The translations under genes and the position numbers were made by a program. This document shows positions 19,250-30,426 of a stretch of DNA of 64,000 nt, piece by piece. The stretch covers positions 21,176,755 to 21,240,754 of the forward strand of contig CM018695.1 in the NCBI GenBank assembly GCA_009363875.1, written 5' to 3'. The notes beneath the pieces were generated by a model. The model was not told the DNA's origin. It worked only from the letters and a program-made list of their open reading frames with translations, and did no database searches. The first letter of the stretch is position 1, and each line of letters begins with the position of its first letter. This stretch comes from Mikania micrantha (lineage: Eukaryota > Streptophyta > Magnoliopsida > Asterales > Asteraceae).

Positions 19250-19665
19250 ATAAATCGGAAGGGTGAAACTTGATCCGAGACGTTCCAAAGATATTGCACG
19301 AGCTTACAGGTATGTTGATTTTATCTTAGTATAACATTTGATACGTTAGAATAAGGTGAATATAATTACTTGAGTGAAGTATCTTATACATCACACCTGG
19401 CCAGTGTTATGATTTATATACGTCACTCAGGTCATTTATGATCATCGTTCTAAAGTATTAAATGTTATTACGTTGAGATGAATAAGATTGAATTCATGGA
19501 AGCTTTATGATGTTATATATATAGTGGCTTTTATATAGTGGTGACTAAATGCATGTTAAATACAAATGAATGGTGTTAATTAGACATAGTAAGAAAGTGG
19601 TGATACAAATATATGTATCTGTAAATATATAAACCCTGATAGAGGTAAATTTTCAGCTGAAGATT

Positions 19666-22600
19666 ATGGCTGAGGGTGAAGAAATACCAAAAATTGTGGC
19701 AGAACACGAAAATGAAGACAATGAGTCTTCACATAATGGCGGGGATGTAACTGGAATATTAAAGGAGGAAACAAGGAAGCAGATTTCGGAGGAAGTAGCA
19801 AAGGCATTTGAAGTTACGATTCCACACTTCCTCGAGAAGATGAGAACAATAATTCAACAAGAGTTATCCAAGGGTAACTCAAGTTTGAATGAGGGGACAA
19901 ATGAGAAAGAAATGAATCAAGCAAAGCAAATAAATGAAAAGGAGACAAAGAGGGCAAGTTACAAAGACTTCATGGTATGTAAACCGGATGAGTTTCAGGG
20001 TGAGATTGATCCATTGGAGAGTCATCGATGGATATCTGGAATAGAGACTGTGTTTGAAACAAGTCACTGTGACCCCACAGATGAAGTAAATTATGCAACT
20101 ACTCTGCTTAGAGGACGTGCTAAAGATTGGTGGGATGCTCGTAAGCAAGAAAAGGGTAAAGAAGGTGTTAAGGCAATGATGTGGCAGGATTTCAAAACAA
20201 TGTTCCTGCAACATTTTTGCCCACAGTCAGCAATTGATAAAATAAAAGAAGAATTTCTTTCCATGAGGCAAAAAGATGAATCTATTGATCAAATCACTGG
20301 AATGTTCTTTGATAGAGCTAAGTTCTGCGCTGATCTCTTACGAACAGAGCGGGACTGGATAATTAGATATCATCTTATGCTCAAGGCGGAATATAGGGAG
20401 TACATAACTCCTTCTAAATGTGAGACTCTTCAAGCGTTGATAAATTGGGCTCGTGAACGAGAAATGGAACTTCTGAGATCTGTTGAAAGGGGAGAAAAAC
20501 GAAAAGCTGAGGTGATAACAACTCCAGTAAAGAAGGCTAAATTTGTTTCATCTTCTAGGAAAGAAAATTTCAAAAATGAGCCCTATCGTTGCAAAATTTG
20601 TGGGAAAGGACACTCAGGAGAGTGTAGAGCTACTCAGATTATATGTTTTAAGTGTGGGAGGCCGGGTCACACGTCCTTGCATTGCCCTAGCGCAGTGAAT
20701 TTGTGCTACAACTGTTATCAACCTGGACATGTAAGGAGTGAATGCCCAAAACTAAATCCAGGATTCAGAAGGGGAGGTGAAATGGTGAGAAACAATAAGG
20801 AGGTAAAGAGGCCTGAAGCCCCGAAGCCGAAGGGTAGAGCATTTCAAATTACAGCAGAAGAGGCTAAGATTACCCCTGATGTGGTAACAGGTATATTCTT
20901 AATAAATTCTATTCCTGCACATATCTTGTTTGACTCGGGGGCTAGTAGGTCTTTCATTTGTGTTGAATTCGCTAAGCATCCTTCGTTCATAGTTGATAAA
21001 TTACCTAAACCATTAGAAATTGATGTCGCTAACAATGATAGTTTTCTAGTATTCAATGTCTATAAGAATTGTCTACTAAACATAGATGGGGAAGATTTTA
21101 ATGTTGATTTAATTCCGATGGTTATAAAGGAATTTGATGCTATAGTAGGCATGGATTGGTTGTCCCAATATTATGCAAACATTATATGTAACCGAAAGAT
21201 GATACAATTAACAACACCAAGTGGGAAACCAATTTCGATATATGGCGAAAGAAAAGGAGACGTTGTAGTTTGTTCATATGCAAAAGCGAGGAAATATATG
21301 ATCCACGGGGGTAAAGCCTACATGGCATATGTTACCGACACTAATAAAGAAGACCTTAAATTGGATGAGGTGCCAGTGGTGAACGAATTTAGCGATGTTT
21401 TCCCAACAGAGTTACCGGGTGTTCCTCCAGACAGAGAAGTGGAATTTCGAATTCACTTGAAACCAGAAGCAAAACCGGTTGCAAAAGCTCCTTACCGGTT
21501 AGCACCTTCCGAAATGCAAGAGTTAATGACACAACTGCAGGACCTCCTAGATAAAGGATTTATCCGTCCTAGTGTGTCACCGTGGGGTGCTCCAGTTTTA
21601 TTTGTAAAGAAGAAGGATGGTAGTTTTCGGATGTGTATTGATTACCGAGAGTTAAATAAAGTTACCATCAAGAATAAATATCCCTTACCCAGAATTGATG
21701 ATCTTTTTGATCAATTGCAAGGAGCCAGTTGGTTTTCTAAAATTGATCTAAGATCGGGTTATCATCAGTTAAAGGTAAAGGATGAAGATGTGCCAAAAAC
21801 CGCTTTTCGTACTCGTTATGGGCACTATGAATTCGTAGTCATGCCTTTCGGACTTACGAATGCACCTGCAGCTTTCATGGATCTTATGAATCGGGTATGT
21901 CGACCCATGTTGGATAAATCGGTAATTGTTTTCATAGATGATATTTTGATTTTCTCACGTACGGAAAATGATCATTCTCAGCATCTTCGTGAGATGTTGA
22001 TGATACTTCGTAGGGAGAGGTTATATGCTAAATTTTCTAAGTGTGCCTTCTGGTTACGAGAAGTCCAATTTCTCGGCCATGTGGTTAACTCAAGTGGTAT
22101 ATCTGTTGATCCTTCCAAGGTTGAGACAGTAATGAAATGGTCTCCACCTAAAACACCAACTGAAATTAAAAGTTTCTTGGGTTTAGCTGGATATTACAGA
22201 CGTTTTATCCAAGACTTCTCCAAAATAGTTTCCCCACTCACTAAACTAACCCGAAAAGAAGTTAAATATTGTTGGGGTCCAGAGCAAGATAACGCTTTTC
22301 AATTATTAAAGGAAAAATTAACCAATGCTCCAGTTCTTGCATTACCTGAGGGCAACGAAGATCTTGTGGTATACTCTGATGCTTCAAGCATGGGTCTTGG
22401 GTGTGTTCTAATGCAAAGAGGAAAGGTGTTAGCCTATGCCTCTCGACAGTTGAAGCCACATGAAACAACTTACCCAACTCACGATCTTGAACTGGCAGCG
22501 GTAGTGTTTGCATTAAAGATATGGCGACATTATCTTTATGGCTCCAAATTTATGATTTTCACAGATCATAAAAGCCTGAAATATTTCTTCACTCAGAAGG

Positions 22601-23198
22601 AATTGAATATGACGCAAAGAAGGTGGTTGGAATTACTCAAGGACTATGATTGCGAGATTCTGTATCATCCGGGGAAAGCAAACGTGGTAGCTGATGCATT
22701 GAGTAGAAAAGATGAATGTTCACCTATTAAGGTAAAAGCTATGAAGCTTGTAATTACTTCAGGATTGATTGAGCAGATTAAAGAGGCTCAGACAGAGGCC
22801 TTAAAAGAAGAAAACTGGAAACGAGACAGAATAAAGGGGCAAGCACATAACCTTGACGAAAACAATAATGGATTAAAGACTAGGTGGGGTCGAGTGTGGA
22901 TACCTCACACTTGTTCACTTAAGTGTGTATTGTTGGAAGAAGCTCACAAATCAAAATACTCAATTCATCCAGGGGCTACTAAAATGTATCGTGACCTGCG
23001 AGTTAATTACTGGTGGCCTGGTATGAAACGAGATATCGTTAAATACGTTCAAAAGTGTTTGACTTGTATGCAGGTGAAAGCAGAGCACCAAAAGCCATAT
23101 GGTAAACTGCAACCATTGGAGATTCCATTGTGGAAGTGGGAACATATCACGATGGACCTAATTACTAAGCTTCCTAAAACTAGAAAGGGATTTGATGC
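19666..23198 (+). pseudogene. gag-pol: Element A gag-pol, 5' part, interrupted by element C
   Basis: This is an uninterrupted frame up to the insertion of C. Gag has an acidic N-terminus and the usual capsid phrase DWWDARKQEKG. It has three CCHC-type knuckles (about 308-363: CKICGKGHSGEC, CFKCGRPGHTSLHC, CYNCYQPGHVRSEC). Protease LFDSGAS is at 421-427, RT FIDDIL near 757, RNase H near 903, and the integrase zinc finger HKSKYSIHPG...CLTCMQVK from about 1090. At codon 1178, within the integrase core, C interrupts, and any frame running on into C's LTR ends at 23247. The ATG lies 9 nt after a TTTTCAG acceptor. Catalytic residues look intact. Confidence 0.95.
23194..23198 (+). other. Target site duplication of element C (left copy)
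   Basis: GATGC here and at 32718-32722 flank the two C LTRs. Removing C with one copy keeps A's integrase in frame (GAT GCC ATT TGG). Confidence 0.96.
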
Positions 23199-23567
23199 TG
23201 TGAGGCCCCGAAACCGGGCACCTCACAGAGGTTGGTTTTCATCATAACACATAGCTCTTAAACTAAAAACTTTCATAATCATGCAGCGGAAATGTAAACA
23301 TAGTTGATAAACAGAAATCAATAACATGTCTGTATCAAAATCACATCGGATTGCCAAAACCACCGGATCGTATGACTCTATGCCCGAGCTCCATGCCTCT
23401 TCTTATCATACCTTCAACCTGACATACATGCTAAATCAAGTCAGCTTACGCTGGTGAGTTCTAGTTTTCATAAAACAACATTAAACATACTTAACATATA
23501 CATCATTTCATACACATAGTCCATAACCTTAGCACATAACATCCTTACATCATCATCATCATACGTT

Positions 23568-23916
23568 CCACTGTTACCATTCGAACAGTGGGCTTATGCC
23601 GGCACAAGGCTCCATAACCGTTGGCCTGTCCCGCCGAAGCGTTCTGCAGACCCATACCTACCCAGTAGCAAGTACTGGAGTAACCATAACCATACTTACC
23701 CCATATGAATATGGGAGCAACGTCATACTTACCCCGTAACGAGTACGGGAGCAACATCATACTTACCCCGTAACGAGTACGGGAGCAACATCATACTTAC
23801 CCCGTAACGAGTACGGGAGCAACATCATACTTACCCCGTAACGAGTACGGGAGCAACATCATACTTACCCAGTACAAATACTGGAGCAACCATACTTACC
23901 CAGTAACAAGTACTGG
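23568..23916 (-). repeat. LTR C hairpin array (nine units, three stem types)
   Basis: Units contain CATACTTACC, a hairpin and GGAGCAAC. Stems: CCACTGTT/AACAGTGG at 23568-23591, CCAGTA/TACTGG at 23662-23678, CCCATA/TATGGG at 23700-23715. CCCGTA/TACGGG occurs four times in 34-bp units from 23732. CCAGTA/TACTGG recurs at 23869-23884 and 23900-23916. Both sides of the stem change together between types. The identical layout is in the other LTR at 30796-31144. Confidence 0.85.
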
Positions 23917-24645
23917 AGCAACCATCATTTATCATGACATGATACACTAGCACCATATCATCATTCATCATAACATCGTATCATTATCCTAATAACATAG
24001 GATTTCTCATACAGGGTATGCTAGTATCATGTCGTCATAACATCCTAGTACCATGCACATGTCATGCTAGCCGCATGTCATCATATCATTCATCATGGCA
24101 ACATAAACACATTTTGCTAGCATGTAATCATCATAACATCATACTTCCGTCATAGCGTATCTAGGATTTCATCATAACATACATCCCTAATTATCATCAT
24201 AGCATGTTATCATTCAGTTTATCATCATAACTTACTATCATGCATTCATCATTCTTAGCATACTTTCATGCAATAATCATACTATCACCTTAACATGCAT
24301 ACATGGTCAGGGCATAACATCATTCATTCATTATCATCATAGGCACATATCATCATAGACATAACAATAAGCATGTATGTCAGCCCAAAACATTAAGCAT
24401 AAAATAGGGCGTCTAGAACTCACCTGACAGTAGACTCCTGTTAACCTTAGCCGAACTCCTTAGCTAGGGCCTTAAGGACCTATATCAGTTACATCATATC
24501 ATCACATACCATCACATCACATACTTAGACTTAGAAATTATTCTAAGTCCTCATAGCCTACTAGTCCCCCTTTCTGAATCCAAGTTCTCGAAACTTAGCT
24601 AAGTGTTCGAAACCCTTGAAATTCGTTAAGTTCCCATGTACACGA

Positions 24646-24870
24646 ATTGCCATGTACTCGAAACATCCCTTGTTCACGAAATGCCCTGTACACGAAATTC
24701 CATGTACACGAAATAGCCATTGTATTCGAAATACCCATGTACTCGAAATTCCATGTACACGAAATAGCCAATGTATTCGAAATACCCATGTACTCGAAAT
24801 ACTCATGTACACGAAATGGCCCTGTACTCGAACTACCCATGTACTCGAAATACTCATGTATACGAAATTC
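24646..24870 (-). repeat. TGTAYWCGAAAT word array in LTR C
   Basis: Fourteen copies of a 12-bp word (TGTACTCGAAAT, TGTACACGAAAT or TGTATTCGAAAT on the + strand) spaced 13-17 bp apart. Five more at 25225-25352 surround the TATA box, and a few are inverted. Open frames across it on both strands are a by-product of the repeat period. The matching copy is at 31874-32098. Confidence 0.88.
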
Positions 24871-25489
24871 TAAGTATGATTTCGAGTACCCTTAGTGTAT
24901 AGCTTCGTGTACTCATCATTTCGTCATTAAACATCTCAGAAATTCATCTAAGGCCTTGGGGAGCTAGTTCTAGGTTCCTTATGTTGTTACCAACGTATTG
25001 GAACCTCAAAGTTATGAACTTTATGCATAAAGGTGTGAGCTTTATGCATAAGTTCACCCTTTGTTTAACCATCCTAACTTTTGTATAAAAATCCAGCTTT
25101 CTATACATGAATCACTTACTTGAAGGTAGCTGATCCTCCTGGTAGAATCCCGTGCGTTTCCTACTTCGTTTGGTCGATCAAAGTTTGATTCTTGAAATTC
25201 TTGGACTTAAACTTCGTGTACTCGAGAGCAGATGAGCTTCCAGCCAAAGGTTCGCACATTTCCCAAGGCACGACTATTTATAGACAAGGTTCCTGTATTC
25301 GAAAACCCCTGTACACGAAAATGTAGTGTACTCGAAATGTGATGTATTCGAAATCTTCATTATTTCGAGTACACGATTTCTAAGCCCCATCTTGGTTATT
25401 TTTTTGTCTATTTTCCCACAAGTTACTTATCCGTTACACGTACGTAGAATTCAAATAACTTGTATCTTAGAAAAATTTGGGATGTTACA

Positions 25490-25527
25490 AGTCTCCCCTC
25501 CTTACAATAGGTTTCGTCCCGAAACCT
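25490..25527 (-). promoter_or_regulatory. Element C polypurine tract and adjacent hairpin
   Basis: - strand GGAGGGGAGACT directly before LTR start TGTAACATCCC. A hairpin AGGTTTCG/CGAAACCT with loop GGA (25527-25509) lies between the pol stop (25534) and the tract. Confidence 0.87.
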
Positions 25528-25533
25528 GCCTTG

Positions 25534-28500
25534 TTACACATCGAACAAATGAGGATACAACTCCCTCATCTCGTCTTCCAGTTCCCACGTCGTGTCTGAA
25601 CCTTTCCGATGCTTCCACTGAACTCTTACTTGACGAACCGTTTTATTCCTTAACTGCTTTTCCTTCGTATCCACAATGGCGACTGGTTCTTCAATGTAGT
25701 TCAGTCGGTCGTCTACCTCAATGTCATCCAAAGGAACATGCGCCTGCTCGTCTGCCAAGCACTTCCTAAGATGCGACACGTGAAAGGTAGGATGAATCCC
25801 GTTCAGCTCCTCTGGTAGGTCCAGTCGATACGCGACCTTCCCTACCCTTGCCTTTATCGGAAATGGTCCAATGTACCTCGGACTCAACTTGCCTCGCTTT
25901 CTGAATCGAATGATTCCCTTCCATGGTGATACTTTCAGCAACACTCGATCGCCAACATCAAACTCTATCGGTCTCCGGCGCTTGTCAGCGTAGGACTTTT
26001 GGCGATCTTGTGCAGCCTTCATACGTGCTTTTACCACCCGTAGCTTTTCTGCCATATCAATCACAGCAGCCTTGTTTCCCATTTCTTTCTGTCCAACTTC
26101 ACCCCAGCATACCGGGGTTCTACATCGTCGTCCGTACAACGCCTCATATGGGGGCATTCCGATACTGGAGTGATAGCTGTTGTTATATGAAAACTCCACC
26201 AAGGGCAAGTGGTCATCCCAGCTTCCTCCAAAATCGATAATGCACGCCCTAAGCATATCCTCCAACGTTTGGATAGTCCTTTCTGACTGTCCATCAGTCT
26301 GAGGGTGATAGGCGGTACTGATATTTAACCTCGTTCCCATAGCATCATGAAACTGCTTCCAGAATCTGGAAGTAAACCTCGTATCCCTATCTGACACAAT
26401 GGAGACAGGAACTCCATGTCTGGCCACAATCTCTTTTACGAACAACTCAGACAACTTTTCGGACGTATACGTTTCCCTGATAGGGAGAAAGTGTGCACTC
26501 TTCGTCAGTCGGTCCACAATCACCCAAATGGTATCATGTCGCTTAGCTGTCTTTGGTAGCTTGGTAATGAAATCCATGGTGATGTGTTCCCATTTCCATT
26601 CCGGTACCTCTAGAGGTTGCACATATCCGTAGGGCTTCTGATGTTCAGCCTTCACTTGCGCACAAGTAAGGCACCTGTTCACATACTGCATCACATTAAA
26701 CTTCATGCCCGGCCACCAATAATCCTGTCGAAGATCTTGATACATCTTCGTTGCACCGGGGTGCACCGAGTAACGTGACTTGTGGGCTTCATCTAAAATC
26801 CTCGCTCGAATGTCCCCATTTCTGGGCACCCACATTCGACCGAATCGTAGCTTTATCCCATGGTCATTGTCTTCCAAGTTCTTGACTTGTCCGAAGACGC
26901 GTTCAAAACCCACATTCTCTTCTTTCAATCCCTCCTGTTGCGCCTGTTTGAGCTCGTTCAGAAAGTCTGGCGTTATTACCAAACTATACGATTTTACTCG
27001 TATGGCAGGATGATCAGTCTTGCGACTCAGAGCATCCGCCACCACATTGGCCTTTCCTGGGTGATATAGAATATCACAGTCATAATCCTTTAACAGCTCA
27101 AGCCATCGTCTCTGCCTCATATTTAAATCCTTTTGCTCGAAGAAATACTTCAAGCTCTTGTGGTCGGTATAGATGGTACTCCTTACTCCATACAAATAGT
27201 GCCTCCATATTTTCAATGCAAACACCACTGCAGCGAGTTCAAGATCGTGGGTCGGGTAGTTAGCCTCATGAATCTTTAGCTGGCGCGAAGCATAAGCTAT
27301 CACCCTTCCCCTTTGCATTAGTACACATCCCAACCCTTGTCGTGACGCATCGGCATACACAACAAGATCATCATTCCCATCCGGCAGTGCTAGAACAGGA
27401 GCTTGGGTAAGTTTCTCCTTCAGCACTGAAAACGCTTGTTCTTGGTTTGGACCCCATTCGTACTTTACGTCTTTCTTCGTGAGCTTCGTCAGTGGCGTCG
27501 CTATCTTGGAGAAGTCTTGAATAAATCTCCGATAATAGCCAGCCAAACCAAGAAAACTGCGTACTTCTGTCGGTGACTTTGGAGGACTCCATTTCATAAT
27601 CGTTTCAACTTTAGCTGGATCTACCATAATGCCTTCTGGGTTCACCACGTGACCCAGAAACTGTACCTCTCGTAGCCAGAAAGCGCATTTGGAGAACTTA
27701 GCATAAAGTTCCTCTTTCCTCAGGATTTCCAATACCTCGCGTACGTGGCAAGCATGGTCTCCCTCGTTCTTTGAATAAATCAAAATATCGTCAATAAACA
27801 CTATCACCGATCGGTCCAGCATCGGTCGACATACCCTGTTCATCAAATCCATAAATGCTGCAGGAGCATTCGTCAATCCAAACGACATAACGAGAAACTC
27901 GTAATGTCCATAACGCGTACGGAAAGCAGTCTTTGGAATATCCTGCTCTCGAACTTTCAACTGATGGTAACCGGATCGGAGATCTATCTTCGAGAACCAG
28001 CTTGCACCTTGCAATTGATCGAACAAGTCATCAATTCTAGGTAGAGGATACCTGTTCTTTACGGTCAACTTATTCAGTTCCCTGTAGTCAATACACATAC
28101 GCATACTTCCATCCTTCTTCTTAACGAACAGCACCGGTGCTCCCCACGGAGAGACACTCGGTCGTATAAAACCTTTATCAAGGAGTTCTTGTAGCTGGGT
28201 CATCATTTCCTTCATCTCTGTTGGAGCTAAACGGTAAGGTGCTTTGGCAACGGGTTGTGCCCCCGGCACTAAGTCGATCTGGAACTCAATTTCCCGTTCG
28301 GGTGGTAATCCAGGCAATTCCTCAGGGAATACATCGGGGAAGTTACACACCACGGGAACATCATCAATCGTCCTCGTATCCATACGTTCCTCAATCGCGT
28401 AGGCCAAGTAGGCTACACACCCTCGCCGCATCATAACATCAGCCTTGATCATCGAAATGATCTTTGGCGCATACATCGCTTTATCACCATAAACCGTCAC

Positions 28501-30093
28501 AGAACTCCCATCCATCGCACGTAAACATATCATCTTTCGTCGACATACAATGTTAGCCTCATATTTGGCTAACCAGTCCATACCCAAAACCACATCGAAT
28601 CCCCCTAAGGTAATAAGAAACAATCGGACAGGGAACCTATGACCTTCTATCTCAACATAACAGTCATCAATAGCCTCAGTCACCCTGGTCATCTTACCAA
28701 TAGCCGTCTCTACATCAAATACCCGATCTATCTTCTTAACCTTCCCAGATAACCCATCACAGAAAGTAGAAGACACAAAACTCATACTGGCACCAGAATC
28801 AAACAATACAGAAGCAGGAATATTGTTGATAGAAAAGGTACCTGTGACCACGTCCGGGTCCACAATCGCATCATCCTTCGTCATCGTAAAGGCTCGTGCT
28901 TTAGCCTTCTGCTTCTCCTTTCCTTTCTCCTCTTTCTTACCCGAGCCCGAAGCATCGGCCCGTGGTAGCTTGCAATCCTTGGACATATGCCCTAATCCAT
29001 TGCAGTTGAAGCATCGAGTAGCATTCGGGCAACTGCTAGAAAAGTGCCCCGTCTTTCCACACCTGAAACATAAATTAGTGCCCACCAGGCACTGTCCCGT
29101 GTGGCTTTTCCCACACTTGTTGCATCGGCCCATCTCCTCTCGCTTGGCCTTCTTGCTTGAGAACTTTCGTTGGTCTGTTCGACCCCTCTTAGTCCCGGAG
29201 GACTCTTTCACCTTTGCCTCTTCTTTGACTGGCTCGGCTGAAATAACATCATCCCAAACTATGCCACTGAGCTCCACAGTGGAGTCATAAGTCTTGGGAG
29301 CATTCGCTTTCACATGTATCCGAACCTTCGGAGGCAAGCCCTCCATGTACAACTTCACCCTACGTTCCTCGGTAGAAACCAAGTGAGGAACAAGTCTTGC
29401 CATCTCATTGAATCGCGAAGTGTACTGCCTGTGATTCAGGCTTCCCGCCTTCAGCACCAGAAACTCCCTTTCAACCTTATCCAGCTCATTCTTGGGACAA
29501 AACTGCTTAGTGACCAGTTCCTTTAGATCATCCCAAGTCATCTTCTCTACATCAGCTGCAGCCTTGGACTGCTTAATGGTGTTCCACCAGTGAAGTGCCT
29601 CCTCGACAAAGGAGTGAGCTGCAAACTTAACAGCTTGATCGACTCGGCATTCACTGATGGAGATAACAGCCTCCATCGCGGATACCCAGTGGCAGGTGGT
29701 CACAGCATCCTTCTTACCATCGAAGGTCGGTGGGTTGCATCCCTTGAAGGACTTGTAGTCACAGCCCTTCAGTTTCCCTGTCATAGAGTCGCCGCTCTTC
29801 GTCTCGATGATCACCACCTCATCTTCTTTGGTGCTTTCTTTAGTTCCTTCAGACTTGTCTTTTAGAGCATCCTTCAGTGCCTTAGCAATCATTGCTGGCA
29901 TCTTTTCATCCATGATCTTGCAGACCTCATCAGAAATAGCCTTCACCACGATAGGCTCTAGAGTGAACTCGTCTTCATTCTCAGGTTGCTCGTTGTGCTC
30001 GTGGTCGTCTTCGTTGACGGGTTCTTCAGCCTCGACATGTGGTTCTTCAGCTACCTGTGGTTTCTTTCGCGGTCTACCCTTTTGTTCGGCCAT
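25534..30093 (-). CDS. gag-pol: Element C gag-pol polyprotein, intact (1519 aa)
   Basis: This is a single frame with all domains. Residues 4-12 KGRPRKKPQ form an AT-hook-like basic patch, followed by a strongly acidic region and the capsid (HWWNTIKQSK). Three CCHC knuckles lie at about 325-385 (CNKCGKSHTGQC, CFRCGKTGHFSSSC, CFNCNGLGHMSKDC). Protease LFDSGAS is near 431. RT lies at about 610-780 with FIDDIL near 766; the usual VMPFG is VMSFG, one substitution. RNase H starts near 914 and the integrase zinc finger near 1110. The DDE core (VDRLTKSAHF near 1191, SDRDTRF, GQSERTIQ) and the C-terminal Tekay chromodomain-like segment follow, ending YPHLF. The length fits the lineage. The ATG follows a TATGTAG acceptor by 9 nt. 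Products would form cytoplasmic particles, copy RNA into DNA and integrate it. Confidence 0.97.
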   Translation of the reverse strand: MAEQKGRPRKKPQVAEEPHVEAEEPVNEDDHEHNEQPENEDEFTLEPIVVKAISDEVCKIMDEKMPAMIAKALKDALKDKSEGTKESTKEDEVVIIETKSGDSMTGKLKGCDYKSFKGCNPPTFDGKKDAVTTCHWVSAMEAVISISECRVDQAVKFAAHSFVEEALHWWNTIKQSKAAADVEKMTWDDLKELVTKQFCPKNELDKVEREFLVLKAGSLNHRQYTSRFNEMARLVPHLVSTEERRVKLYMEGLPPKVRIHVKANAPKTYDSTVELSGIVWDDVISAEPVKEEAKVKESSGTKRGRTDQRKFSSKKAKREEMGRCNKCGKSHTGQCLVGTNLCFRCGKTGHFSSSCPNATRCFNCNGLGHMSKDCKLPRADASGSGKKEEKGKEKQKAKARAFTMTKDDAIVDPDVVTGTFSINNIPASVLFDSGASMSFVSSTFCDGLSGKVKKIDRVFDVETAIGKMTRVTEAIDDCYVEIEGHRFPVRLFLITLGGFDVVLGMDWLAKYEANIVCRRKMICLRAMDGSSVTVYGDKAMYAPKIISMIKADVMMRRGCVAYLAYAIEERMDTRTIDDVPVVCNFPDVFPEELPGLPPEREIEFQIDLVPGAQPVAKAPYRLAPTEMKEMMTQLQELLDKGFIRPSVSPWGAPVLFVKKKDGSMRMCIDYRELNKLTVKNRYPLPRIDDLFDQLQGASWFSKIDLRSGYHQLKVREQDIPKTAFRTRYGHYEFLVMSFGLTNAPAAFMDLMNRVCRPMLDRSVIVFIDDILIYSKNEGDHACHVREVLEILRKEELYAKFSKCAFWLREVQFLGHVVNPEGIMVDPAKVETIMKWSPPKSPTEVRSFLGLAGYYRRFIQDFSKIATPLTKLTKKDVKYEWGPNQEQAFSVLKEKLTQAPVLALPDGNDDLVVYADASRQGLGCVLMQRGRVIAYASRQLKIHEANYPTHDLELAAVVFALKIWRHYLYGVRSTIYTDHKSLKYFFEQKDLNMRQRRWLELLKDYDCDILYHPGKANVVADALSRKTDHPAIRVKSYSLVITPDFLNELKQAQQEGLKEENVGFERVFGQVKNLEDNDHGIKLRFGRMWVPRNGDIRARILDEAHKSRYSVHPGATKMYQDLRQDYWWPGMKFNVMQYVNRCLTCAQVKAEHQKPYGYVQPLEVPEWKWEHITMDFITKLPKTAKRHDTIWVIVDRLTKSAHFLPIRETYTSEKLSELFVKEIVARHGVPVSIVSDRDTRFTSRFWKQFHDAMGTRLNISTAYHPQTDGQSERTIQTLEDMLRACIIDFGGSWDDHLPLVEFSYNNSYHSSIGMPPYEALYGRRCRTPVCWGEVGQKEMGNKAAVIDMAEKLRVVKARMKAAQDRQKSYADKRRRPIEFDVGDRVLLKVSPWKGIIRFRKRGKLSPRYIGPFPIKARVGKVAYRLDLPEELNGIHPTFHVSHLRKCLADEQAHVPLDDIEVDDRLNYIEEPVAIVDTKEKQLRNKTVRQVRVQWKHRKGSDTTWELEDEMRELYPHLFDV

Positions 30094-30374
30094 CTTAACT
30101 TTCTACATAATGCAACAATTGATGAGTCAGCATAGGAATCAGTTTAGCACAGAATAAGTTTTGTAAATCGTTAACGACGTTGATCAAGTGTTATTAACCA
30201 TTTACCCAACTCATAGGCTCTAAACGTTTCCCATCCCATCTCTTCAATGTGCATGACACTCACTACTTACATAACCTTACATCTAACCCTTAACTCATAC
30301 ATAAACATTCAGCTCGTGGCATCCGTCATCCGTGGTTGGCAATCCGCATCCATTAATCCCATTCTCAGTTTAAG

Positions 30375-30423
30375 TCTTGGCATTTGGGATGCCAAGATCT
30401 CTCAAACTATGGCTCTGATACCA
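30375..30423 (-). promoter_or_regulatory. Element C primer-binding site and leader hairpin
   Basis: TGGTATCAGAGC on the - strand (30423-30412) is followed by a perfect 9-bp stem TCTTGGCAT/ATGCCAAGA (30375-30397) with a 5-nt loop. Outside it, AGTTTAAG (30367-30374) faces CTCAAACT (30401-30408) with one mismatch. The GTTTGAGAGA phrase is shared with A's leader stem. Confidence 0.85.
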
Positions 30424-30426
30424 ACT

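Larger units (their letters stand above)
23199..25489 (-). repeat. Element C 3' LTR (left)
   Basis: + strand TGTGAGGCCCCG to GGATGTTACA. In sense (- strand) order it has five TGTAYWCGAAA-type words around the TATA box (25275-25282), donor GTAAGT with GT at 25119-25118, and fourteen more such words at 24646-24870. A CAG|GTGAGT donor has its GT at 24423-24422. A nine-hairpin array follows (23916-23568), then a CTCAC-hairpin box (23458-23440) and the LTR end. Confidence 0.95.

Noticed and set aside
23199..23247. C-terminal extension of A's polyprotein (last 16 codons)
   Set aside because: It is read-through into the inserted C LTR, not part of the gene.
23730..23870. Regular 34-bp units resembling a CRISPR array
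   Set aside because: There are no unique spacers, the genome is plant nuclear, and the units are hairpin repeats inside an LTR.
24561..24895. Several overlapping 80-98-codon frames on both strands in LTR C (also 31789-32123)
   Set aside because: They are produced by the TGTAYWCGAAAT repeat period, which lacks stops in several frames. No protein-like composition.
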